DNA of 30,700 nucleotides, taken from assembly GCA_910578425.1 (NCBI GenBank), contig CAJTQX010000032.1:1-30700 (forward strand). The letters are read 5' to 3'. The stretch comes from an uncultured Anaerotignum sp. GTDB lineage: Bacteria > Bacillota > Clostridia > Lachnospirales > Anaerotignaceae. The position numbers and the translations under genes are program-made. Below are positions 23,160 to 30,644 of the stretch, piece by piece. Under the pieces are notes generated by a model. It worked only from the letters and a program-made list of their open reading frames with translations. It was not told the origin of the DNA and ran no database searches. Positions within the stretch are counted from its first letter, which is position 1, and the number at the start of each line of letters is the position of its first letter.

Positions 23160-23771
23160 TTATCTCGTAGCAACAATACAATATTGCGTGCTTTCAAAAC
23201 ATTGCTCCTCCATTTCCTGCAAAACCTCCTGCGGAAGCCCTTCCCTGCAATATTCCAAACCACCGGAACAGGGTGCGTCCGCCAGCCGTTTCAGCTTCTC
23301 CGGCGTCAGCGCGTCCGCCGCAATCCGTTCCCTCCGAATCCGCGGCCGTCCGCAGCTTTCCCCAAGCCATAAACTCCAGATTTCCAGTTCTTCCGCCCGT
23401 TCCAGGTGCTTTTGGATATACGCAATGATATTCCGCGCGCGTCCCTCGGAATATCTGCCCCAGCTGATTTCCGCGCGATATTTCTTTTCCGTTTGAACCT
23501 CCCAAATATCATCGGGCAGCTTCAAAATGGAATAATCATTGTCAAACCCGTCCGCGCCGTTTTCCTCCCTCTGCCATTCGGCAAATGGGTCTTTCTCCTG
23601 CCAAAGTATCGTGCCGGGCTTGTCCCTGTCTATGGCACTGCTGTCCAGCCAGTCCGGCAGATGTATCCCTGCCGCCGCAGCTTCCTGCACAGTCAGCAAC
23701 CGCGGCTGGTAATGCGCGTTTTCAATCTCCTCCAGCGGGCTGTCCGATGCAAGGTACATCAAATGACTCAT
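23160..23771 (-). CDS. Cytoplasmic protein of unknown function
   Basis: The 203-residue product starts MSHLMYLASDSPLEEI and has no signal peptide or membrane segment. It is acidic and Trp-rich (DDIWEVQTEKKY, EISWGRYSEGRARNI, LEIWSLWLGES) and has several Cys near the end (APCSGG, EYCREG, EQCFES, QYCIVATR). I do not recognise a family with confidence. The DxW and WGRYSEG pieces resemble conserved hypothetical proteins of Firmicutes. GGGAGG five bases before the ATG supports translation. It lies upstream of, and probably in one transcript with, the secreted protein at 22416. Confidence 0.78.
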   Translation of the reverse strand: MSHLMYLASDSPLEEIENAHYQPRLLTVQEAAAAGIHLPDWLDSSAIDRDKPGTILWQEKDPFAEWQREENGADGFDNDYSILKLPDDIWEVQTEKKYRAEISWGRYSEGRARNIIAYIQKHLERAEELEIWSLWLGESCGRPRIRRERIAADALTPEKLKRLADAPCSGGLEYCREGLPQEVLQEMEEQCFESTQYCIVATR

Positions 23772-23900
23772 GTCTGCCTCCCTTCTGTGTTATGGACGTT
23801 GCCATATGAAAAATTCGATTTTTGAAATGCCTGAGAAATCAGGATTTTTCAGAACAATTTCAATCTTAAAAAGAAAACTATTTTTTAAGCCAGACTGCTT

Positions 23901-24050
23901 TTACAGCGGGCGTTCCCTGTCCGCTTTCCTCCGCGCTTCGTCCTCCGCCTCCTGCTGTTCCTTGTTCTCTTTCCGTTTTTTCAGCGTATTCAGTACAGCT
24001 TCGCCTACATCAACCGCAGTTTCCACAACATCAAACATATCGTCAAGCAT
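23901..24050 (-). CDS. Small 49-residue charged protein
   Basis: An ATG at 24050 opens a 49-codon frame ending in TAA at 23901. The start is MLDDMFDVVETAVDVGEAV, an amphipathic helix, followed by a highly charged Lys/Glu/Arg tail (KKRKENKEQQEAEDEARR). An excellent AAGGAGG site sits six bases before the ATG, and the gene begins 11 nt after the pseudouridine synthase stop, so it is very likely translated from the same mRNA. No family is recognised. The amphipathic start could associate with a membrane or a partner protein; this is inference. Confidence 0.75.
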   Translation of the reverse strand: MLDDMFDVVETAVDVGEAVLNTLKKRKENKEQQEAEDEARRKADRERPL

Positions 24051-24061
24051 GGTATCCCTCC

Positions 24062-24778
24062 TTACAGACTTTTCAAATATTTCACTTCCGCCGCTGTCAG
24101 ATGGCGGAATTTCCCTTTCGGCAATTCACCCAGCCGCAGCTCCCCCGTTGCCACACGCTTTAGCTGTGCTACGGGGTGCCGGATTGCCTCGCACATCTTG
24201 CGCACCTGCCTGTTGCGTCCCTCATGTATGGTGATTTCCGCCGTACAGATGCGGTCGCCTTTTTCCAATATCCGTATCTTTGCAGGCTTCGTCTGTCTGC
24301 CGTCCACAATCACGCCGCGCCGGAATTTTTGCAGTGCGCCATCGTCCGGCGTACCATAGAGCCTCGCAATATATGTCTTTTCCACGTCATGCTTCGGATG
24401 AGTCAGCTTATACGTCAGCTCCCCGTCATTCGTCAAAAGCAGCAGGCCGGAGGTTTCATAATCCAGCCGTCCTACCGGAAAAATCCGCTCCTCCACACCC
24501 TTCACCAAATCCAGCACAGCCGGGCGTCCAAACTGTTCCTTTGCCGTTGTCACATATCCTTCCGGTTTATGCAGCATGATATAAACGAGCTTTTCCCTCT
24601 GTCTGTCAATTTTTTTCCCTGCATAAACAACCTCGTCCTTCTGCGGGTCAATCTTCGTTCCCAGCTCCGTAACCGTCTTTCCGTTTACCTGCACCTTTCC
24701 TGCCGCAATCAGCTCCTCCGCCTTGCGCCGGGACGCGACGCCCGCCTCTGCCAAAAATTTCTGCAATCGTTCTTCCAT
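24062..24778 (-). CDS. rluB: Pseudouridine synthase, RsuA/RluB family
   Basis: The 238-residue protein has an N-terminal S4 RNA-binding domain (ERLQKFLAEAGVASRRKAEELI, then VQVNGK, residues 3-34). The catalytic domain has D106 in GRLDYETSGLLLLTNDG and the later GRNRQVRKMCEAIRHPV motif. It isomerises a uridine in rRNA; the RluB-type 23S target is most likely, but RsuA/RluE specificities cannot be excluded. I place the start at 24778, with an AGGAGAG site nine bases before. The longer frame to 24832 runs into the tRNA-Leu terminator at 24831-24858. It leads a set with the 49-residue gene. Confidence 0.92.
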   Translation of the reverse strand: MEERLQKFLAEAGVASRRKAEELIAAGKVQVNGKTVTELGTKIDPQKDEVVYAGKKIDRQREKLVYIMLHKPEGYVTTAKEQFGRPAVLDLVKGVEERIFPVGRLDYETSGLLLLTNDGELTYKLTHPKHDVEKTYIARLYGTPDDGALQKFRRGVIVDGRQTKPAKIRILEKGDRICTAEITIHEGRNRQVRKMCEAIRHPVAQLKRVATGELRLGELPKGKFRHLTAAEVKYLKSL

Positions 24779-24830
24779 CTGCCGCAACTCTCCTTTTCGG
24801 TATTCCAAATGAAAACCTGTACCCATAAAC

Positions 24831-24858
24831 AAAAAAGCCCACCTGTTTCAGGGGCTTT
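24831..24858 (-). terminator. Terminator of tRNA-Leu
   Basis: On the minus strand AAAAGCC and CCTG pair with CAGG and GGGCTTTT, followed by six T residues (complement of 24831-24836). It lies directly after the tRNA-Leu gene. Confidence 0.88.
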
Positions 24859-24863
24859 TCCTC

Positions 24864-24945
24864 TGCGGATAACAGGACTTGAACCTGCACGGGTCGCCCC
24901 ACTGGAACCTAAATCCAGCGCGTCTGCCAGTTTCGCCATATCCGC
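24864..24945 (-). tRNA. tRNA-Leu (anticodon TAG)
   Basis: An 82-nt class II tRNA. The acceptor GCGGATA pairs with TATCCGC, the discriminator is A, the loop TTTAGGT carries TAG, and there is a long variable arm. CCA is not encoded. It has its own promoter (24959-24987) and terminator (24831-24858). Confidence 0.95.
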
Positions 24946-24958
24946 ATAATCTAACCAT

Positions 24959-24987
24959 ATTTTAGTGCCCTCCCTGCAAAAAGTCAA
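24959..24987 (-). promoter_or_regulatory. Promoter of tRNA-Leu
   Basis: TTGACT (24987-24982) and TAAAAT (24964-24959) are 17 bp apart on the minus strand, 13 bp before the mature tRNA 5' end. Confidence 0.75.
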
Positions 24988-25018
24988 TCCTTTTAAGGGG
25001 AAAAGCAAATTTCCAAAT

Positions 25019-25054
25019 AAAAAACGGGAAAACCTGAGCATACAGTGTTTTCCC
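25019..25054 (-). terminator. Terminator of the tRNA Arg-Gly-Arg unit
   Basis: A GGGAAAAC/GTTTTCCC stem followed on the minus strand by a C-interrupted run of six T residues (complement of 25019-25024). It sits eight bases after the last tRNA-Arg. Confidence 0.85.
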
Positions 25055-25062
25055 TGCTTGTC

Positions 25063-25136
<74 letters not shown>

Positions 25137-25146
25137 GCAACAAAAA

Positions 25147-25217
25147 AGCGGGTGATGAGAATCGAACTCACGTGTTCAGCTTGGAAGGCTGACGTTCTAC
25201 CATTGAACTACACCCGC
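25147..25217 (-). tRNA. tRNA-Gly (anticodon TCC)
   Basis: A 71-nt cloverleaf: acceptor GCGGGTG/CACCCGC, anticodon loop CTTCCAA (TCC), discriminator T. It is flanked by two identical tRNA-Arg genes. Confidence 0.96.
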
Positions 25218-25223
25218 AGAAAA

Positions 25224-25297
<74 letters not shown>

Positions 25298-25317
25298 AGA
25301 AACCGAATACGAATGAT

Positions 25318-25346
25318 ATTATGCCATATCCGGTTAAATTTGTCAA
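25318..25346 (-). promoter_or_regulatory. Strong promoter of the tRNA Arg-Gly-Arg unit
   Basis: A perfect TTGACA (25346-25341) and CATAAT (25323-25318) are 17 bp apart on the minus strand. A second TTGACA-like box lies about 15 bp upstream. Confidence 0.82.
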
Positions 25347-25448
25347 CACTTTTTTGTCAATCTGCCGCAGAAATTTGCAGGATTTTTTTGCCGCTCCATT
25401 GCGGGCTATTCCGCGCCTTTTTCCCAATGCAGGTCTTCTTTCGAAAGC

Positions 25449-26072
25449 TCAATTTCCGGCAATTAAGGGTGTTTTTTCACTGTAATCTACCTGTATCGGA
25501 GAATCCATATAAAAATAGATGTAATCACCGTCTGTCCAGCGGTAGCGGAAGGCTTCCTGTTCCAGCTTTTGGAACCATTCCGGCGGCTGTTCCCTGTCTA
25601 CCCTTCCGCAGTAAACATGCCTCAATACACTGCCGTTTTGCCAGCCGTCCGGGTGGTTTCGATAATGCTCCTGAAAAACCACCTGCCCGCCTTCATACGG
25701 TACCTTCTGCGCATTCGGGAACTCCTTCCATAAATCCCGCAGACGGTAAGCATTCGTACGGCTGAACCATATCTTTTCTGCGTCGTTTACCTCCTCCCTG
25801 CAGTAAGACACATATCTGTTCCAAAGCAGGAACTGTCCTTTGCGAAGGCTTATCATGCCTGTCTTTTTCCCGTCATGGCTCTGGTACAGAAAAACCTTGC
25901 AATCTTCCACCCCATAAAAAGTATCACGGCAGCTTTCCTCCCAGAGTATCCGCTTCCCCAGAACACCCCCGCGCAGCAGCATATACTGCTCCGGCAGTGC
26001 GATTCTGACAAAAACATAAACGCATATCAAAGTAAAAAGAATGTCCTTTGCACGTTCCCATCTCTTTTTCAT
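25449..26072 (-). CDS. Membrane-anchored protein of unknown function
   Basis: The 207-residue product has a basic N-terminus (MKKRWERAKD), one hydrophobic segment (about 11-27) and an outer domain rich in aromatic and charged residues (LLWNRYVSYCREE, WFSRTNAYRLRDLWKEF, FRYRWTDGDYIYFYMDSPIQ). I do not recognise the family. A GGAGGAAGG site precedes the ATG. It lies 72 nt after the PD-(D/E)xK-like gene at 26145, with no terminator seen between, so it may be the last gene of the amidase-rdgB cluster. It ends about 100 bp before the tRNA promoter. Confidence 0.78.
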   Translation of the reverse strand: MKKRWERAKDILFTLICVYVFVRIALPEQYMLLRGGVLGKRILWEESCRDTFYGVEDCKVFLYQSHDGKKTGMISLRKGQFLLWNRYVSYCREEVNDAEKIWFSRTNAYRLRDLWKEFPNAQKVPYEGGQVVFQEHYRNHPDGWQNGSVLRHVYCGRVDREQPPEWFQKLEQEAFRYRWTDGDYIYFYMDSPIQVDYSEKTPLIAGN

Positions 26073-26144
26073 GCCTTCCTCCTCTCAGCTTTTGGGACCA
26101 TTCCAACGGCCTCCTGTGTTTTCCACCTTAATAAGAAATGGATT

Positions 26145-26594
26145 TTAACGCCCAAAAAACTTCTCCGACTTAAATTTTTCCAATAGATCCGCGTTTTTTA
26201 CAGAATACTGTATCCCCCATTCCGGCTTGCTTTTCTGTTTCGCAGCATAATCACGGCTGACCAGTGCCGCATTCGGCGTTTTCCATGCTTCCGCCGGAAT
26301 AACAAAAATCTCCGGTTCCTTTCCTTCCTCAAATCGCAGAAAGCAGACAAGGTGATACTTGTCTAAAACGATCTTGCTTTTGGGAATATACGCGTACCTG
26401 CTCCGGAAAACGCTCTTGACCTGCACCTCAAAAAGCTCCCCAGTCGCGGAGTTCCTGGCAATAAAATCCACACCATGGTCATCCACCTCTGGCGCATAGA
26501 CCTCAAAGCCATATGATAAAAATTCCAACTTTGCATAATACTCCGCAATCTTCCCCAGCTGCAAATGGCTCATTCCCCATTTCAAATCCGGCAT
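26145..26594 (-). CDS. PD-(D/E)xK nuclease-like protein (DUF4365-like)
   Basis: The 149-residue product shows GKIAEYYAKLEFLSYGFEVY (residues 14-33), then DDHGVDFIARN (38-48) and LFEVQVKS (54-61). Together E18, D43, E56 and K60 form the E...D...E-x-Q-x-K arrangement of small PD-(D/E)xK-like domains such as DUF4365. Many such proteins are predicted nucleases or DNA-binding relics, but activity is not proven here. It follows the phosphoesterase gene by 27 nt, with a GGGG-type ribosome-binding site eight bases before the ATG. No methyltransferase or restriction partner lies beside it, which argues against a restriction system. Confidence 0.75.
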   Translation of the reverse strand: MPDLKWGMSHLQLGKIAEYYAKLEFLSYGFEVYAPEVDDHGVDFIARNSATGELFEVQVKSVFRSRYAYIPKSKIVLDKYHLVCFLRFEEGKEPEIFVIPAEAWKTPNAALVSRDYAAKQKSKPEWGIQYSVKNADLLEKFKSEKFFGR

Positions 26595-26621
26595 ATGGTA
26601 TCCCCTTTCTCGATATCTCCC

Positions 26622-27134
26622 TTACCTCTCCCTCCTACGAAACGTTTCCCCGTCCCAATACTCCATAACTGCCCCTTCCATTCTGCCGTTCTCAATCGTC
26701 AGTATCCCAAAAGTCGGCGGCCTTCCGTCACGAGGCATGGAAATGCTGCCGGGGTTGAACAGCGCGACCCGCCCCCGCCCGTCCCAAAGCGGCACATGCG
26801 TATGCCCGAACAGAACCACATCCGCGCCCTGTTCCTCCGCCCAATAGGCAATAGAATCCGGATTCCAGTGTACGCGCTGCTTATGTCCATGTGTCAGCAG
26901 TATTGCCTTTCCGCCTGCCCGCACCATTTTTTTCTGAGGCGCAGCAGTATAAAAATCATTGTTTCCCTGCACGATATGGAACGGCAATGCCGGGAACTCC
27001 TTTTGCAGCTCCTCCGCGTCGGAATCATGATCGCCCAAATGGCAGACCATATCCATCCGCCCGCCGATGCGCCTCAGCACGTTTCGCGCGTTATCCAGCC
27101 ATCCATGACTGTCGCTGAATACCAGCAGCTTCAT
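26622..27134 (-). CDS. Metallophosphoesterase, YfcE/MJ0936 family
   Basis: The 170-residue protein has all the dimetal ligands of the calcineurin-like fold: D8 and H10 (FSDSHG), D35 (LGDHDSD), the GNND at 57-60, H82 (LLTHGH), and H111/H113 (FGHTH). YfcE-type enzymes act on phosphodiesters in vitro; the natural substrate is not settled. The gene starts six nt after the rdgB stop, an order also found in Bacillus (ysnA-ysnB). It has an AAGGAG site in the end of rdgB, so translational coupling is likely. Confidence 0.93.
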   Translation of the reverse strand: MKLLVFSDSHGWLDNARNVLRRIGGRMDMVCHLGDHDSDAEELQKEFPALPFHIVQGNNDFYTAAPQKKMVRAGGKAILLTHGHKQRVHWNPDSIAYWAEEQGADVVLFGHTHVPLWDGRGRVALFNPGSISMPRDGRPPTFGILTIENGRMEGAVMEYWDGETFRRRER

Positions 27135-27140
27135 AGGGCG

Positions 27141-27740
27141 TCACAGCTCCTTCCGCAGCAGTTCCTTCATCTTCCGCAGAGCCTTCCCCCTGTGGCTGAT
27201 GGCGTTCTTCTCCTCCGGGGAAAGCTCCGCCATATATTTTCCCTTTTCCGGCACATAGAAAATCGGGTCATAGCCAAAGCCGTTTTCCCCCTTCGCCTCC
27301 CAGCCTATGATGCCTTCTACCGCATCATAGCTGACAAGCCGCCGTCCGTCCGGAAATGCCGCCGCAATGCAGCTTACAAAACGCGCCGTCCTTTTTTCCT
27401 CCGGCACCTCTTTCAGTTTTTCAAAAATTGCGCGGAAACGTTCCGGATAAGGTGTTTCCTCCCCCATAAAACGCGCGGAATATACGCCAGGAGCCTTCCC
27501 CATCGCGTCAATCTCCAGCCCCGAATCATCGGAAAGCGTAATCTTTCCGCTGATTTCCATGATCTCCACAGCTTTTTTCATGGCATTTTCTTCAAACGTT
27601 GTGCCGTCCTCCACAACCTCCACCGTAATGCCGGCGTCCTCCATAGATACAACATTCACGTCCATATCCGCCAGTATCGCATTGATTTCCCTGATCTTCC
27701 CTTTGTTTTTCGTTGCAAAAAGTATCGTTGTCCGTTCCAT
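27141..27740 (-). CDS. rdgB: XTP/dITP diphosphatase (Ham1/RdgB)
   Basis: The 199-residue protein has the family motifs FATKNKGKIREI (residues 8-19), SDDSGLEIDAM (70-80, catalytic D72), GFGYDPIF (154-161) and SHRGKAL (182-188). It hydrolyses ITP, dITP and XTP to the monophosphates and so keeps deaminated purines out of nucleic acids. A CAGGAGG site four bases before the ATG decides the start. It lies 21 nt after the amidase stop and just before the phosphoesterase gene, in one transcript by spacing. Confidence 0.96.
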   Translation of the reverse strand: MERTTILFATKNKGKIREINAILADMDVNVVSMEDAGITVEVVEDGTTFEENAMKKAVEIMEISGKITLSDDSGLEIDAMGKAPGVYSARFMGEETPYPERFRAIFEKLKEVPEEKRTARFVSCIAAAFPDGRRLVSYDAVEGIIGWEAKGENGFGYDPIFYVPEKGKYMAELSPEEKNAISHRGKALRKMKELLRKEL

Positions 27741-27761
27741 AATTCCTCCTGTTATGCCGCC

Positions 27762-29825
27762 TTATTTCAATTCCATTGCTTCTATAATGCCGTCAGCAAT
27801 CGCCCTTGCCACTTTATCCTGATATGCCGAATCGGAAATTTTCAGCGCGTCGCCTGCGTTGCTCAGAAAAACTGTTTCGATAATAACCGTTGGCACTGTT
27901 GTTCCGTTCAATATCAGCAGGTCGTCTCTCAGCTTTATTCCGCGGCTGTTGTTGCCCGTTGCCGAAATGATGTGGTTCAGCAGGATTTCCGCCAAACGCT
28001 TGCTGGTCAGCCTGCCGTCGCCCGCATGTACCTGATACAGCGTTTCCGTACCATTCGGCAGGGGATTTCCAGCCGCAGCATTCATATGGATGGAAACCAT
28101 CATATGCGCAATATCATTTGCCGTTTTCGCCCGCGTATTGTTTTCCGGATAAACGTCACTGTCCCTCGTCAGATAAACCTTAATATCGCTGTTTCGCAGT
28201 TCCCTGTCGACCTTTTGCAGCAGCGTCAGTGTCAGATTTTTCTCCACAAGCCCGTTGCCGCTCGTTCCCGGGTCCTTCCCGCCATGCCCCGCATCCAGCA
28301 GGAGCACATTGTCATAAACATCTCTGGGATTTTTCAGCCGTATCGCGTATCTGTCGCCTTCGTCCTCAACTTCATATACATTGATTCTGTTCTGGTTAAA
28401 GCGGAACACCGTATCCCCGCCGACATTAGATACCTGTATGGTATTCAGAATGTCCCCGCCGATGCGGTATGTACCATAGCCGTAAACATCTTCAAAATCG
28501 CCCGGCAAACGCACAAGGGCGTATCCGTCCAGATAATGATCCTCTATTTCCACATCGTCAGTATCAAATTTTTCTTCTTTGTCCAGATAAAGCGTTTCAT
28601 CATCGCTGTCATAAATCATATGGTCCAGCGTAGAGCGGCGGATTTCCAGCTTCAGGTCATATTCTCCTTCCTGAAAGCTGTATTCCGTCAAATCGCCGAC
28701 CTCGAAAACAATCCGGAGCGTGCTTTCCGTAAATTGTCCAACCCGTCCATCCATGACATAATTCAGCTCGTCTACGTCTATCGTTTCGTCAATATCAGAT
28801 TCCACATTCGGCAAATCTACCACAATACGGTTGGGTCTGGAAAGCGTAAATACATTCGCGCCAAGCGCGCCATCAGCGGAAATGGTGATATAATCCACAT
28901 CATTCCGGCTCCTTACGGAAACATCCTCCACTGTTACCTTATCAAACGTAATAAACAGCTGTGTCTTGTCACTGCTCTGGGTAATCTCATAACGTTTTTT
29001 CGCCGTCAGGTCAAACACCACCCGCACATATGCCACGCCGTCCTCGTTATGCGGCGCGGTGCGTATTGCCGAAACGATACCACTGTTTGTCTCGGTGATT
29101 TTTTCAGACAGGCCGCTTTTCGCGTTGTAAAAATCCAGTACGATTTTCTTATCATCTACATATGTCTCTTCCCAGCCCGTAATCGGGCCGTTTGCCTGTA
29201 TCGCAAATACCTGTCCCGCGTTTTCCCGCGCTGGCACGGAAATTTTATTCAGCGTAACTGTCGCGCCCGAAGGCACTGCTGGCACACCAGGCGTGTCAGG
29301 CACTACAGGATTTTCCGGTTCAGAAGGCTGCTCCAGCGTTTCTCCTGCCGTAGCAATGGAAACCGTGCGGGACGGATCGTCCCATGTAATTTCCAGCTCC
29401 AGAGCCTTCGCCAGCGCGCGCACAGGCAGCATGGTCCTGTCATTGACCACCGTTGCAGGCACATCCATTGTAAATTCCTTACCGTTTTGATAACCGGTTT
29501 TGCTGTCCATGCCAAAAACGATCGTGTATTCGTCATTGACTACATACGCCTGTCTGGCTTCCTCATTCCATGTCACCTCACACCCCAGCTCTTGCGCAAT
29601 CAAACGCATGGGCAACATGGTGCGCCCCTCAATAATAACTGCCGGCATATCCTTCGGCACAAGCTCCTTGCCGTCAATCTCAATCCTGACTTCCTCCGCC
29701 TTGTACGCGTGATTTTTCCCGTTATAAAACAAATTCATGCTGACCGTCTGTGCATACGCCGTAGCCGAGCCGAGCAGCCCTAACGTAAGCGAGGTCAGCA
29801 GAAGCCTTTTCCATCTGATTTTCAT
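27762..29825 (-). CDS. N-acetylmuramoyl-L-alanine amidase with stalk-like N-terminal domains
   Basis: The 687-residue secreted protein has a Sec signal peptide (cleavage after AYA25). A copper-amine-oxidase-like domain follows in two similar halves (about 28-158, EGRTMLPMRLIAQEL and NDRTMLPVRALAKAL), then a Pro-rich linker (165-187). Two AMIN-like beta regions (about 190-295 and 298-395) come next, then a region of unknown type (400-500), and a C-terminal Amidase_3 domain (505-687). Zinc ligands H514 (DAGHGGKDPG), E528 and H580 (SIHMNAA) and catalytic E650 (VIIETVFLSN) are all present. It cleaves the lactyl-amide bond in peptidoglycan at the cell surface. AGGAGG lies before the ATG at 29825, and a promoter at 29898-29925 drives the amidase-rdgB-phosphoesterase set. 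Confidence 0.95.
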   Translation of the reverse strand: MKIRWKRLLLTSLTLGLLGSATAYAQTVSMNLFYNGKNHAYKAEEVRIEIDGKELVPKDMPAVIIEGRTMLPMRLIAQELGCEVTWNEEARQAYVVNDEYTIVFGMDSKTGYQNGKEFTMDVPATVVNDRTMLPVRALAKALELEITWDDPSRTVSIATAGETLEQPSEPENPVVPDTPGVPAVPSGATVTLNKISVPARENAGQVFAIQANGPITGWEETYVDDKKIVLDFYNAKSGLSEKITETNSGIVSAIRTAPHNEDGVAYVRVVFDLTAKKRYEITQSSDKTQLFITFDKVTVEDVSVRSRNDVDYITISADGALGANVFTLSRPNRIVVDLPNVESDIDETIDVDELNYVMDGRVGQFTESTLRIVFEVGDLTEYSFQEGEYDLKLEIRRSTLDHMIYDSDDETLYLDKEEKFDTDDVEIEDHYLDGYALVRLPGDFEDVYGYGTYRIGGDILNTIQVSNVGGDTVFRFNQNRINVYEVEDEGDRYAIRLKNPRDVYDNVLLLDAGHGGKDPGTSGNGLVEKNLTLTLLQKVDRELRNSDIKVYLTRDSDVYPENNTRAKTANDIAHMMVSIHMNAAAGNPLPNGTETLYQVHAGDGRLTSKRLAEILLNHIISATGNNSRGIKLRDDLLILNGTTVPTVIIETVFLSNAGDALKISDSAYQDKVARAIADGIIEAMELK

Positions 29826-29897
29826 GGGTTCCTCCTATGTGATATATTCAGGCCTTACACATTCGGTACATATGGCATGCCTGTTTTCCTATGTAAC

Positions 29898-29925
29898 AGT
29901 ATATCAAATTTTGACGGAATGAAAA
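29898..29925 (-). promoter_or_regulatory. Extended -10 promoter of the amidase operon
   Basis: TTTTCA (29925-29920) and TATACT (29903-29898) lie 16 bp apart, with TGA immediately before the -10 (extended -10). It sits about 73 bp upstream of the amidase ATG. Confidence 0.55.
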
Positions 29926-30011
29926 GAGGATTGTCACCTTTGCAAGAGAATTTTAATATTTTTGTAATAAATTTCAATATAAAGACAGGGCCGTTTTCTA
30001 CCGGAAACAGC

Positions 30012-30055
30012 AAAAAAGGACGAATCAAAAGCTGCCGCTTTTCAAACGTCCTTTT
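30012..30055 (-). terminator. Terminator of the rRNA-tRNA operon
   Basis: On the minus strand AAAAGGACG pairs with CGTCCTTTT around an inner AAAAGC/GCTTTT stem, and six T residues follow (complement of 30012-30017). It lies just after tRNA-Gln. Confidence 0.9.
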
Positions 30056-30060
30056 CACTC

Positions 30061-30132
30061 CTAGGGTAGCAGGATTCGAACCTGCGAATGACGGAATCAG
30101 AATCCGTTGCCTTACCGCTTGGCGATACCCCA
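30061..30132 (-). tRNA. tRNA-Gln (anticodon CTG)
   Basis: A 72-nt cloverleaf starting TGGGGTATCGCC, with loop TTCTGAT (CTG), T-arm GCAGGTTCGAATCCTGC and discriminator G. The acceptor has one G-T pair. CCA is not encoded. Confidence 0.93.
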
Positions 30133-30149
30133 TTATAGCAATAACAAAA

Positions 30150-30223
30150 TAGCGGAGGAGGGATTTGAACCCCCGACACTGCGGGTATGAACCGCATGCT
30201 CTCGCCAACTGAGCTACTCCGCC
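30150..30223 (-). tRNA. tRNA-Met (anticodon CAT), elongator type
   Basis: A 74-nt cloverleaf: GGCGGAGTAGCTCAG start, loop TTCATAC (CAT), discriminator A. The first pair is G-T. The body resembles elongator tRNA-Met of Firmicutes rather than the initiator, which carries three G-C pairs at the base of the anticodon stem. Confidence 0.88.
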
Positions 30224-30251
30224 AAATTCCGTGTGATACTTTTCAAAAAAA

Positions 30252-30324
30252 TGGAAGTTACAGGGCTCGAACCTGTGACCCTCTGCTTGTAAGGCAGATG
30301 CTCTCCCAGCTGAGCTAAACTTCC
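30252..30324 (-). tRNA. tRNA-Val (anticodon TAC)
   Basis: A 73-nt cloverleaf: acceptor GGAAGTT/AACTTCC, loop CTTACAA (TAC), T-arm ACAGGTTCGAGCCCTGT, discriminator A. CCA is not encoded. Confidence 0.95.
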
Positions 30325-30330
30325 ATAAAA

Positions 30331-30404
<74 letters not shown>

Positions 30405-30449
30405 ATATGAAAATGGCTTACCCATATTTAAATGGCTTAAAAAATATGA

Positions 30450-30522
30450 CAGGGGCAGAAGGACTCGAACCCTCGACATTTGGTTTTGGAGACCAACGTT
30501 CTACCGACTGAACTATACCCCT
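30450..30522 (-). tRNA. tRNA-Trp (anticodon CCA)
   Basis: A 73-nt cloverleaf: acceptor AGGGGTA/TGCCCCT, loop CTCCAAA (CCA), discriminator G as expected for Trp. It is the first tRNA after the 23S gene. Confidence 0.95.
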
Positions 30523-30644
30523 ATATACGGTCTCCCAAAATTCGGAAGACACCCTCAAAACTGAACACAAGAAGCCTTTCGTCAATCCAGCAACTGCGCA
30601 ACGCTCCGCGTTGTCGCTCGCAGTTGGCTCCGCCAACTGCTTTA
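30523..30644 (-). other. Spacer between 23S rRNA and tRNA-Trp with competing hairpins
   Basis: No 5S rRNA gene is present in these 122 bases. A CAACTGCG/CGCAGTTG stem (30591-30598 with 30619-30626) enclosing CAACG/CGTTG competes with a CAGTTGG/CCAACTG hairpin (30621-30639) for the same bases. Both inner hairpins have the loop CTCCG. These are likely rRNA processing structures. Confidence 0.5.

Noticed and set aside
24779..24832. Upstream start of the pseudouridine synthase at 24832
   Set aside because: It would begin inside the tRNA-Leu terminator. The ATG at 24778 has a proper ribosome-binding site.
26145..26594. Restriction-modification or defence system
   Set aside because: Only a small nuclease-like domain is present; no methyltransferase, helicase or toxin-antitoxin partner lies beside it.
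26565..29783. A 1072-codon open frame on the plus strand across the amidase, rdgB and phosphoesterase genes
   Set aside because: It is antisense to three genes with clear active sites, has no ribosome-binding site and gives a low-complexity basic protein with no family motif. It follows from codon choice on the real strand.
30418..30636. A 72-codon minus-strand frame over tRNA-Trp
   Set aside because: It is a translation through the tRNA-Trp gene and the rRNA spacer; no protein is supported.
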